Assembly: GCA_000023185.1 (NCBI GenBank)
Contig: CP001625.1
Coordinates: 1-64,000, forward strand
Length of the DNA: 64,000 nucleotides
Origin: Rhizobium leguminosarum bv. trifolii WSM1325
GTDB lineage: Bacteria; Pseudomonadota; Alphaproteobacteria; Rhizobiales; Rhizobiaceae
Direction: 5' to 3'
Under the pieces are notes generated by a model. It was given only the letters and a program-made list of their open reading frames with translations, ran no database searches and was not told the DNA's origin. The position numbers and the translations under genes were made by a program. Of the stretch, positions 34,751-43,577 are shown piece after piece. Within the stretch, counting starts at the first letter, position 1, and each line of letters opens with the position of its first letter.

Positions 34751-36406
34751 ATGAAATTCGCAACTGGACGCGGTTTTCCTACGCGCAGTTATCCTTACCG
34801 CGAGCCCGAATCCGGCCTTGCGCTCGACAATTCAGTGGATCCGCTGATCGATATTCCCAAAGCGTCCTTCGTGCGTTTTTTCCTCGGACGCGACGACCTG
34901 CCCGAAGCGATCGATACGGCGGACATCCCGAAGCATGTTAACGATCCGTTCGCGCAGCTCATCTTGGCGGCAGGCTTCAGGCCACTGACGCTGCAGGACA
35001 TTCTCCACCTCCTCAATCAGGCAACAGGGCCAAATGAAGTATCCGGTCAGCGTCTTTATCGCGTTGCGGATGGCGGGCAGATTCCCTGGGACGCCGCTAC
35101 AGCCAATCTCGACCGGCATCTGCGATTGGTCGTGACGCGCCATCGCGGCGAGGAAGCTGAACTCTTCATTTCCTCGGCACCACCCTTTAATTCTGCGGAG
35201 ATTTTCCTTCAGGTCTTTGCGTGGGATCCAGTCTCAGGCGCTTATAATTTCTATGAGCGCAGACGTGGCATCTGGTCTTGGGCCGGAAGTTCCTGGGAAG
35301 CATTCGACCCTCAAATGCGCGGCCTCGGGCCCTTCGACAGCCATGTCAGCGGCGCACCCGTCATGAAAGAACTCAAATTGCCGTGGATGCACTGGCATTC
35401 CCAGTCGGCGCCGATCCTAGATAACATCCTGGCGCCAGACGATCCGCTACACAACGATCCTCTCTATCACGGTAGCGAGCTGAAGGGCGGAGAGGATCTT
35501 GAACTGATCGTGCGCGCCGGCGTCTCTCGCTGGACACGGTCACGTTTTGATCGCACCATATCCGGCGGCATACTCAAGGACGCGAAACTTTTCTTCCGGC
35601 ACATCTTGAGCACCACCACCGTCAACCTGGTCACGTCCCCGCAACAGGGGGCATCTCTGGGAGACGGCGAGATGCTGCGACTGCCTACAAGCTTCTTCTT
35701 GAATTCCGACTGTCTTCTCGACGAGCTCGGACTACCGGCTACAATCAGCCGCCCGAAATCGCCGGGAACGTTCTACCTCGACTGCCTGACGACTTACGGT
35801 GTTCAGCTCAAAGACGGCCCTGTGACGCTGGCACGCGATACGCCCTTCGCATTCGCCGTTCCCGAACCCGCTTTCGAGGATCGAACCGTGCTGGCTGAGC
35901 TCATCAGTCGTGGCGCCTTGTCGCGGCGGCTTGCTGCATCTCTTCTCATGGTCGATTTCACCAATCCTGTCTTCTCTCCACGCAGGGAAAAATTGCATCG
36001 CTACATTCCTGAAGAAGTAGCCCTGGATGGTGGCCAGACACTCAACGACAGTTTCGTGGCCGCAGTCCAAGCATCCTCAGAAGCCGCGGAGCCCGGCAGC
36101 GTCGAGGCCGAATTCCTCTCGACATGGAGCGCAAACCCTGCTGCATGGCAGGATCCGATGGTAGCGGCGATCGAAAGCTATTGGACCAACTTGCTTCAGA
36201 GGCTGACGACTGCCGCGGGCTTCGACGAGATTTTCCGCCTGTCGGAATCGAGGCGGCGGCAGTTCCGCAAACGCCCGCTAGCCGAGTTTGGGCTCACCTT
36301 GGCCGTCGCCGCCAAACTTGAAATCCCGGTACCGCTGCAGATGACCGAAAAAGCGCGCGTCATTCCCAATCCGCCAACGGAGGATCAGAACCATGCCATC
36401 GTTTGA
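34751..36406 (+). CDS. hypothetical protein (551 residues)
   Basis: Not recognised. Soluble, no signal peptide, no cysteine cluster; rich in aromatic residues in the middle (FLQVFAWDPVSGAYNFYERR, GIWSWAGSSWEAF, LPWMHWHSQ). Complete, with the same upstream GAGGAGTTGTG as the gene at 33294. Its end overlaps the start of the next gene by 14 bases, so the two are co-translated. They probably form a complex or act in sequence. Confidence 0.65.
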   Translation: MKFATGRGFPTRSYPYREPESGLALDNSVDPLIDIPKASFVRFFLGRDDLPEAIDTADIPKHVNDPFAQLILAAGFRPLTLQDILHLLNQATGPNEVSGQRLYRVADGGQIPWDAATANLDRHLRLVVTRHRGEEAELFISSAPPFNSAEIFLQVFAWDPVSGAYNFYERRRGIWSWAGSSWEAFDPQMRGLGPFDSHVSGAPVMKELKLPWMHWHSQSAPILDNILAPDDPLHNDPLYHGSELKGGEDLELIVRAGVSRWTRSRFDRTISGGILKDAKLFFRHILSTTTVNLVTSPQQGASLGDGEMLRLPTSFFLNSDCLLDELGLPATISRPKSPGTFYLDCLTTYGVQLKDGPVTLARDTPFAFAVPEPAFEDRTVLAELISRGALSRRLAASLLMVDFTNPVFSPRREKLHRYIPEEVALDGGQTLNDSFVAAVQASSEAAEPGSVEAEFLSTWSANPAAWQDPMVAAIESYWTNLLQRLTTAAGFDEIFRLSESRRRQFRKRPLAEFGLTLAVAAKLEIPVPLQMTEKARVIPNPPTEDQNHAIV

Positions 36407-37499
36407 CCCGCCTGGATTTCTCAAAGACTTCAACAGCCAGCAGGCAGATGCCTGGAGCGACTGGATTTCACAGCAACTGGATGAAGCGAAAGCCGGGCGG
36501 CCGGATCTCTTCGATTTCGACGCGCCGAGACCGCGTTTCTTCAATGCATCGTTGGTTGCTCCCGCTGCCGACGCCGTTGAAAAGGATATTACCTGGACAG
36601 CTTTTCCCCGCCTTGTGTCGATAGATGCCGCGACCGACGAGGAAAGATGGCGAACGGCAGATTTATCGCGCGATGCGCAGGACGAGTATTGCGAGTGGAG
36701 TGTTGCGCGGCGCGCCGACGGGCGCATCAACAGCGTGACTTTCACCTGCGAAGGTCCGGAATATTGGGAGTTCCTGGCTGCGACGAATTTTCAGAAAGTG
36801 CTCGACCTCTACCAAGAGTTCGTCGATCCCGCGGTCGAAGCGAAAGACCTGCGTCTGACGGGCGGTCGCTACAATGCGAGAAACAAATGGAATAACAGTA
36901 CAAGCCGCGGGGCGATGCACCTCATACAGCCGAACAATACGCTGGGTGCCGAAATCGAGCTTGCCGCCGGCGCCAGCAATGCAAGGGCCCCGGGAGGCAC
37001 CTTGTTGACCAACGATCAGGACCTCATCCGCTGCGGACGATATGGCCAGCCCGAACGGCATAGCGACCCGACCATCGGCGGCGGGATCAATGCGTTGGCG
37101 CGCGCCAATGCCGATATCACGCTTGCCAATCCAGTTGGGATATATTTTGCCGGCCTGAACACCTCCGGATGGACAACACCCGACGGATCCGACGCGTCGC
37201 TTTATTGGAAAGTGGCCCGCGGCACGACGGCCAAGCCAGTTCGAATGGTCTACGCAGTGCCCGATGGCAAGGGCTTCACCGTGAGCGACATTTCCATCAA
37301 CGACAACCCAATCCGCTTCGGCGGGCAGATCGCCGATGCGATCAGCATGAAGCTGACGGGTCTGGCGATGAATATAGGTCAGAGCAATCACCCGCCGCTC
37401 GCAGACTGCAGGCGCGACGCGGCGACTCCGACAACGGTGTCCACCAGCACCATGGACGTAGCAACGACACTGAACATTACGAGGCAGTCAACAAGGTGA
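36393..37499 (+). CDS. hypothetical protein (368 residues)
   Basis: Not recognised. Soluble; has a Cys in VTFTCEGPEYWEF and another in LIRCGRYG, and a Thr/Ser-rich C terminus. Starts inside the previous gene. Followed 24 bases later by the subtilisin gene. The trio is likely an operon. No motif that reveals an enzyme was seen. Confidence 0.62.
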   Translation: MPSFDPPGFLKDFNSQQADAWSDWISQQLDEAKAGRPDLFDFDAPRPRFFNASLVAPAADAVEKDITWTAFPRLVSIDAATDEERWRTADLSRDAQDEYCEWSVARRADGRINSVTFTCEGPEYWEFLAATNFQKVLDLYQEFVDPAVEAKDLRLTGGRYNARNKWNNSTSRGAMHLIQPNNTLGAEIELAAGASNARAPGGTLLTNDQDLIRCGRYGQPERHSDPTIGGGINALARANADITLANPVGIYFAGLNTSGWTTPDGSDASLYWKVARGTTAKPVRMVYAVPDGKGFTVSDISINDNPIRFGGQIADAISMKLTGLAMNIGQSNHPPLADCRRDAATPTTVSTSTMDVATTLNITRQSTR

Positions 37500-37523
37500 G
37501 ATAAAGTCAAAGAGGGGAAGTCG

Positions 37524-39671
37524 ATGACCAAGAAACCCACATCCCAATCCTCGACCAAAAAAACAAGCAGGAAGAAGACCGCCGATGCCGGCGCGAACGC
37601 CACTCTGCCGGCGGGGGCCGGGACGACGGCGGCGCCCGGGAATCTTCCCCGACCAACCCCTTCGATTACCGCGCCTGCGGCTGGCGACTGGCTGGGTCAT
37701 TTGGCAATGACGCTTGCATCGCAGGTGGCCTCGCGATCTTTCTCGAGCATGCCGGACCTGAGCGCTGCGCTTACAACAGCGGTCCAGGTCCTCAGGCCGC
37801 TCGTGCAGTCGGACAAGCTGAGCACCCGCATCAGCGCGGCATTGCCGACGCTGGTCGATAATTTTCAGAATCTCAAGCGCCTGCCGCTAAACGTTACCGC
37901 GTCAATGGACCCTCGTCTGCAACTCGCCATCATCAACCGCCTTTCGGGCAAGCCGGGGCTTTCGCTCACATCGACGGCGGGTAATGAAGTTGCAGTCATT
38001 GCGCGCGTCGACTCCGTTGATGACTGGATCAATCTGGAAGACGTCATTCCGGGCGCCATGCTGGGCAAAGCCAACCCCATATCCGACAATGACCCGGAGT
38101 GCTGGATTGTCACCGGAAGGCTGCCGATCGAGAGAATCGAACATGTTCGCACCCAGCCGTCGGTGATCAGCCTGAAGGCATCCCAACCGGTCCAACCGAC
38201 TCTTGCCGCGACCCTGCCGGCAATGCAGGTCACGGCCGCCGATCTCGCCGCTGCAGGCGTGGACCCCGCGGGGGGCGCGGGCGTTGTGATCGGCATTGTC
38301 GACTTTGGGTGCGATTTCATGCATGCCAACTTCCGTCGCGCGGACGGCAGCACGCGCCTGCTGGCGATCTGGAACCAGGGTGCAGTGGCGCAGGTTGGAA
38401 GCCCGTTCGGCTACGGCCAGCTCTATGATTCTGCCAGCATTAATGCTGCCCTTGGAAAAGCGAACCCCTATGACGCGCTCGGCTATGGCCCGAGGCCTGA
38501 CAACCCGTCGCAAACCGGTACCCATGGCACACATGTCATGGATATTGCTGCCGGCAACGGATTGGGATCGAACCAACCGGGAATGGCGCCGGCTGCCGAT
38601 TTGGTATTCGTCGAAGCCTCCACCACCGACATCGCCTGGCAGGGACCATCTGTCGTCAACCAGTCGTTCGGGGATTCCGTACAACTCCTCGAAGCGGTGC
38701 GATTCATTTTTGACACCGCAGGCGATCGACCATGCGTCGTCAATCTCAGCCTCGGGACGAATGGTGGACCGCATGACGGCTCCTCCCTCGTCGAGCAGGG
38801 TCTGGACGCGCTGGTTGCCGAAAAACCAAACCGTGCCGTGGTAATCGCGGCAAGCAATTCACAACAGGACGGCATCCACACCGAGGGCACGGTAGACGGC
38901 GCGGGCGAGCTTGACATCGTCATGCAACAGGTCGGCACAGGCGGTGGCGAATTGGAGGTCTGGTTTGACGGCGCCCGGAGGTTGAGCGTCACGCTGATCG
39001 CTCCTGATGGCACAGCCTTCGGGCCCGTTGATCCCGACGCGAACCTCCCGGTCGGGGCGGGTGGACAGGTTTCGATGTTTGTCGGCAATCGGCTCAATGA
39101 TCCCAACAACCATGACAACGTCATCGCAATCTGGGTTGCAGAGGGTCTTTCCGATGGCGATTGGACCGTGCGGTTGCGGTCGCTAGATGGGCAACCTGTA
39201 GATTTTCACGCCTGGATCGAGCGCGACGACGTTACCCAAGCCTCGTTCAACACGCCAGTGCCGACCCACACACTCGGATCGATCTCGACTGGGCGGTCGT
39301 CGATTGTGGTGGCTTCCTACGACGCGCACAAGCCGAGTCTTCCTCTGTCGAGCTTTTCAAGTTCCGGACCTACTCGCGACGGACGCGAGAAACCCGAAGT
39401 CTCGGCGCCGGGCCACGCCGTCATTGCGGCACGTTCGCGCACGGGCAGCGGCGTCACGCGCAAATCCGGAACCAGCATGGCTGCGCCGGCAGTTTCCGGC
39501 CTCATCGCCCTGATGCTCGCCGAGGCCAAGCGCAAGGGCCAGAGCCTCACCATAAACCAAGTGCGGCAACAGCTTACAACGCAAGCGCTCAAGAACCCGC
39601 CAGCGACCGACGCCGGACAATGGGATCCGCGGCATGGTTTTGGTCGGGCATGCGGAAAATCCATACAGTAG
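37524..39671 (+). CDS. subtilisin-like (S8) peptidase
   Basis: 715 residues. Lys-rich unstructured N terminus (about 40 residues), helical region, propeptide-like segment (CWIVTGRLPIERIEHVRTQ), then the S8 domain: catalytic Asp in GIVDFGCDF, His in GTHGTHVMDIAAGNG, a P-domain-like insert near residues 470-570, and Ser in SGTSMAAPAVSG. No signal peptide. GGGGAAG precedes the ATG. Together with the sedolisin at 31613 this gives two different serine peptidase families in one block. Confidence 0.9.
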   Translation: MTKKPTSQSSTKKTSRKKTADAGANATLPAGAGTTAAPGNLPRPTPSITAPAAGDWLGHLAMTLASQVASRSFSSMPDLSAALTTAVQVLRPLVQSDKLSTRISAALPTLVDNFQNLKRLPLNVTASMDPRLQLAIINRLSGKPGLSLTSTAGNEVAVIARVDSVDDWINLEDVIPGAMLGKANPISDNDPECWIVTGRLPIERIEHVRTQPSVISLKASQPVQPTLAATLPAMQVTAADLAAAGVDPAGGAGVVIGIVDFGCDFMHANFRRADGSTRLLAIWNQGAVAQVGSPFGYGQLYDSASINAALGKANPYDALGYGPRPDNPSQTGTHGTHVMDIAAGNGLGSNQPGMAPAADLVFVEASTTDIAWQGPSVVNQSFGDSVQLLEAVRFIFDTAGDRPCVVNLSLGTNGGPHDGSSLVEQGLDALVAEKPNRAVVIAASNSQQDGIHTEGTVDGAGELDIVMQQVGTGGGELEVWFDGARRLSVTLIAPDGTAFGPVDPDANLPVGAGGQVSMFVGNRLNDPNNHDNVIAIWVAEGLSDGDWTVRLRSLDGQPVDFHAWIERDDVTQASFNTPVPTHTLGSISTGRSSIVVASYDAHKPSLPLSSFSSSGPTRDGREKPEVSAPGHAVIAARSRTGSGVTRKSGTSMAAPAVSGLIALMLAEAKRKGQSLTINQVRQQLTTQALKNPPATDAGQWDPRHGFGRACGKSIQ

Positions 39672-39772
39672 CGACATGGAGCTGAGACAATGTGCCGATT
39701 TAAACTGCTTCTTGTTTCGAGCCTGCCGACGCCGTATATTAGTTATTATCTGAACGGCGAGCAACTAAGCCA

Positions 39773-40030
39773 ATGGACTTCAAAACACTCCAAAAGCTGG
39801 AAAGCATGCCAGGGTCGATGCAGGCAAAGCCTCGCGACCCGGAGGAGGATGTGTTGGTTCTCCTCAAATTACGCAATGGCCATTCCGTGCCGGGCTATGT
39901 CCGGCCCCGCGCCCGCATCAGCGGGGACATCGTCTCCGGCGAAATTCGTGCTGGCGATCTCGAACGGCTGGCGGACGATCCAGCCATCGAGTCTATGTCG
40001 CTATCAAAAGCCCTTCCAGTTATCGAGTAA
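39773..40030 (+). CDS. standalone peptidase propeptide/inhibitor-like protein
   Basis: 85 residues. The stretch RISGDIVSGEIRAGDLERLA followed by DDPAIESMSLSKAL parallels the propeptide segment of the upstream subtilisin (IVTGRLPIERIEHVRTQPSV then ISLKASQPV): same beta-alpha-beta order and same end. Such free propeptide-like domains can inhibit or chaperone a subtilase in trans. It lies 101 bases downstream of the subtilisin gene. The similarity was judged by eye. Confidence 0.6.
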   Translation: MDFKTLQKLESMPGSMQAKPRDPEEDVLVLLKLRNGHSVPGYVRPRARISGDIVSGEIRAGDLERLADDPAIESMSLSKALPVIE

Positions 40031-40138
40031 CCAGGGCCGACGACGGCATATTTCGGCGTCATCGCGCTCGACAGGCTTCGCATCATCTGCTGAGTGCACC
40101 GAGATCCATCCCGTTATCTCAGGATAGGAAGAGCGTTG

Positions 40139-41743
40139 ATGCGATTTCTCGACGATACTACCCGGCAGTCGGTTCAGCAGGTGATCGACGAAAACGCAGC
40201 TGCCTTACACAGCATTCCCGGTTTTGTCTCTACCGAACCCGGCTTTCCTGTCGTCGATGGCCGAATCCTGCGGGAGCCGGCAATCCTTGTTTTCGTAGCT
40301 CACAAGAAGCCCGCCAGCCATCTTATCCGCGAGGAACGCGCGCCACGGCAATTGGGTGCCTTTCGTGTCGCCGTGATGCAGGCCAGCCCCGAGCGACAGT
40401 TGATGGAGCTACAGGACTTCGAGCCGATTGCCGAGAGCATCACCGCCGCATCAAGCTCGGAATTGACCTATGAACTCATAGAAGGAAATCCGATCGATAA
40501 CCCGTTCGACGTCACCGCGCCGATGCTGTGCCATGTCGGCCCGGACGCGGGATGGCCGGTCCTCAAGCCTTTTCTCGAAGCCACTCGCGACACGCTGACC
40601 ACGGCCATGTACGACTTCAATGCCGACTATATCGCCAAGATTTTCATCGACACGGTCCGGGAGGGTGGAATCAAAGCCGTCCTGACCTGGGATGACAGCA
40701 TGGTGCCGGCGGAAACCATGATCCGCAAGAAGCTGCGCGACAGCCTCGGTGCACAATTGGACGGCTGGATCGTCAAGTGTGGCGCCGACCGCCGTTTCGC
40801 ATCGGCTTATCACGAGAAGGTCGCCGTCAGGGATTCCGAAGCCTTCTGGCTTTCGAGCGGCAACTGGAGCACCCGCAGCCAGCCGGAAATCGACCCTATT
40901 GCCAAGGAGTCCGATGCAAGGGGCATGTATTCGAAAGGCAATCGTGAATGGCACATCATTGTCGAGGACGAAGCACTCTCCAAGCTTTTCGAACGCTACA
41001 TCATTTATGATCGGGATGGCTCCCAGGCAGAAGTCGCAGCTGGCGACGACGGGGTTGTTCTGACGGTGGAGGACCTCGAGTCTCTTCCAGACGTCTTCGT
41101 ACCGCTGCAATCACTTTTCCCGAGCCTTGAACTTGCTGCCTCAGTTGTCGAGCCGGTCGCCCCGAAGCGGCTTCCATCCTCAGCCAGGTCGGTGCACGTT
41201 CAACCGGTCCTTACACCAGACAACTATCTGCGGCGGATACTTGACCTCATCGGTGGTGTCGAAAGGTCCATCTATCTGCAATTTTCCTACATCAACTACA
41301 GCGAGGCGGTAAAAGATCAGCCATTTCGTGACATGCTGGCAATGCTCGCTGATCTGAGCTTCAAGCCTGCTCTTGATGTCCGGATCATTGTCGGCAGTGC
41401 CGACGCAGCGGACAAGATACGCAAGCTCGCGGAGAACGGCTTCAATGACAGTGTTTTCCGGACCCAGTCCAACATTCACAACAAGGGCATCGTGGTTGAT
41501 GGGAAGATCGTCCTGATCAGCAGCACCAACTGGTCATCGGACGGCGTCCTGAGAAACCGTGACGCGGGCCTTATCATTCATGACCCTGAAATCGCTGGGT
41601 ACTTCCAGGATGTTTTTCTCCAAGACTGGAACGACCGGGCGAGAACAACGCTCGACGACGACTCTCCTGTCACTCTTGCAACCGATGGTGCCGAAACCCC
41701 GCCAGGCATGGTCCGTATGGCTTGGCGAGATTACTTCGGCTAG
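40139..41743 (+). CDS. phospholipase D-like protein with two HKD motifs
   Basis: 534 residues. First HKD at H225-x-K227 (AYHEKVAVRDSEAFWLSSGN), second near residue 445 (IHNKGIVVDGKIVLISSTNW). Both have the trailing S/G-x-N-W of the PLD superfamily, which includes phospholipases and nucleases. A 120-residue N-terminal region is unassigned. No signal peptide. The last clear member of the hydrolase block; nuclease or lipase activity cannot be told apart from sequence. Confidence 0.86.
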   Translation: MRFLDDTTRQSVQQVIDENAAALHSIPGFVSTEPGFPVVDGRILREPAILVFVAHKKPASHLIREERAPRQLGAFRVAVMQASPERQLMELQDFEPIAESITAASSSELTYELIEGNPIDNPFDVTAPMLCHVGPDAGWPVLKPFLEATRDTLTTAMYDFNADYIAKIFIDTVREGGIKAVLTWDDSMVPAETMIRKKLRDSLGAQLDGWIVKCGADRRFASAYHEKVAVRDSEAFWLSSGNWSTRSQPEIDPIAKESDARGMYSKGNREWHIIVEDEALSKLFERYIIYDRDGSQAEVAAGDDGVVLTVEDLESLPDVFVPLQSLFPSLELAASVVEPVAPKRLPSSARSVHVQPVLTPDNYLRRILDLIGGVERSIYLQFSYINYSEAVKDQPFRDMLAMLADLSFKPALDVRIIVGSADAADKIRKLAENGFNDSVFRTQSNIHNKGIVVDGKIVLISSTNWSSDGVLRNRDAGLIIHDPEIAGYFQDVFLQDWNDRARTTLDDDSPVTLATDGAETPPGMVRMAWRDYFG

Positions 41744-42027
41744 AGATGGCGGTGCTCATGGTGTTGCTCGACCTGGCCGTACCATCTTTGCGCTAGTGGA
41801 TCAGGCGACTGCCGCCGCGATCGCGGCGCTTCCATGGTCAGGGAGGCACGAAATTTCGAACTGCAAGGCAAGGTATCGCAAGCTCTTCCGGTTCCGTAAA
41901 TTTCCTTGAAAGCCGAACGCTGAATTGTTGTTGCAAACCGAAATGCAACCGGTACGATCTGGGAATTTCGGGCGATCCTCGTGCAGCGGAACAGGTTTGC
42001 GTCAAACCCGGGGAGGTTGTTTTCATC
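41744..42027. other. intergenic stretch
   Basis: About 280 bases between the PLD gene and the membrane hydrolase gene. No supported gene; likely contains the promoter of the downstream operon. Confidence 0.35.
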
Positions 42028-43548
42028 ATGCGCAAGAAGCAGGCCGTGGTTATTCTGCACGGAATGGGTGAGCAGATTCCTATGGAGACGCTACAAGGGT
42101 TTGTCGATGCCGTCTGGGTACACGACAGCACCCTGATACGCGCTGAACGGCCCGATAGCGCGACGGGAGAGCCGCGCAAGATCAATGCGACCTGGAGCAA
42201 GCCGGACCGGCGAAACCGCAGCTATGAATTGCGACGCATCACCACCGAAAGTCTCGACACGAGCGGCTCGACCGACTTCTACGAGTTCTACTGGGCTCAC
42301 CTGATGTATGGCACGACCTGGGAACAGGTTAAGGCCTGGCTGTTTGATCTTCTGTGGCGTTGGCCTTGGCACGTGCCAGGCGGCGTGTTGCCGGCCTGGA
42401 TCGTGCTCTGGCTTATCAGCATTGCCGTAGGGCTCGGGAGCTTGGTAACGCTGGTTCCACTTGCCACGTTAAGAGCTTGTCTGTTTGATGCTTGCGCCAC
42501 GCAGCCTGTTGCCTCTCCGAATCTACTGTGGTCGGTCGGACTGCCAATGCTGACCGGTCTCGTGTCACTCGTCATCGGTGCCTTTGTCAGCACCTTCCTC
42601 CTCAAATATTTCGGTGACGTGGCGCGCTATGTTAAGGCGGATCCGCCCAATGTGGCCCGTCGGCAGGAAATTCGTGAAAAAGGTGTCGAGTTGCTGGAAA
42701 CCCTGATGGGGCGCAATGACAACGGCAACTATATGGGATCGGAATATGACCGCATTGTCGTGGTCGCTCATTCGCTCGGCACGATCATCGCTTACGACAT
42801 ACTCGCTCACTGCTTTGCCCGTCTGAACACAAAATTTCCCGTCACATCCGCCGAGGCGGCGATTGCCGTTCAGCCCGAGCGCGCTGCACTTGAAAGCATG
42901 ATACGCGGCGCCGTCGGACTGCCGAATGCGAAGGGAGCAGATGCCCCGGATCCCGTTGCTCTGGACCTGGACGAGTTTCAACGTCAGCAGGAGCTATGCC
43001 GCAAGGAGCTGAACAGCCAGGGAAATCCGTGGCTGGTCAGTGATTTTATCACCCTGGGCTCACCACTGACGCACGCGGAATTCCTTCTCGCAAAGGATAA
43101 AAAGTGCCTGCGAATTGCTCAGGATCAACGGGTCTTCCCGACATGTCCGCCTTCTCTCGAATTCGACGCGTCGACGGGCTTGCGCCATTTCACGTACAAG
43201 CTATCCGGCGCGGCCCCCGACCTTGAAGGTACGCACTTCAGGCTGCCCCATCATGCCGCGCATTTCGCCTATACGCGGTGGACCAATCTCTATTCACGTC
43301 ATTTCGGGATCGTCTGGGGGGACATCATCTCGGGCCCTCTCTCGGGCCAGTTCGGCTTGATGGCAAATAATGCCTCGGTAAGCGGCATACGCGATATCCG
43401 GGTGCTTCCATCGAAAAAGCCGGGGCGACGCTGGAAATGGCCGCCCTTCTTCAGCCACACAAAATATTGGTTGATGAAAGATCCAGCGCAGACAGAAGAC
43501 CACATCCAGGCGCTCCGTGACGCGCTCGCGTTGAAACATGGGCGTTAA
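42028..43548 (+). CDS. membrane alpha/beta hydrolase
   Basis: 506 residues. Starts MRKKQAVVILHGMGEQ (oxyanion-loop HG), two membrane helices (residues about 118-150 and 168-195), then VVVAHSLGTIIAYDIL with the nucleophile Ser in HSLG, and FITLGSPLTHAEFLLAK typical of lipase-like hydrolases. A lipid or membrane-associated substrate is plausible. It ends 29 bases before the HNH-ATPase gene and is probably its operon partner. Confidence 0.8.
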   Translation: MRKKQAVVILHGMGEQIPMETLQGFVDAVWVHDSTLIRAERPDSATGEPRKINATWSKPDRRNRSYELRRITTESLDTSGSTDFYEFYWAHLMYGTTWEQVKAWLFDLLWRWPWHVPGGVLPAWIVLWLISIAVGLGSLVTLVPLATLRACLFDACATQPVASPNLLWSVGLPMLTGLVSLVIGAFVSTFLLKYFGDVARYVKADPPNVARRQEIREKGVELLETLMGRNDNGNYMGSEYDRIVVVAHSLGTIIAYDILAHCFARLNTKFPVTSAEAAIAVQPERAALESMIRGAVGLPNAKGADAPDPVALDLDEFQRQQELCRKELNSQGNPWLVSDFITLGSPLTHAEFLLAKDKKCLRIAQDQRVFPTCPPSLEFDASTGLRHFTYKLSGAAPDLEGTHFRLPHHAAHFAYTRWTNLYSRHFGIVWGDIISGPLSGQFGLMANNASVSGIRDIRVLPSKKPGRRWKWPPFFSHTKYWLMKDPAQTEDHIQALRDALALKHGR

Positions 43549-43577
43549 TCTTTGCTTCAAACCCAGCCGGACCAAGT

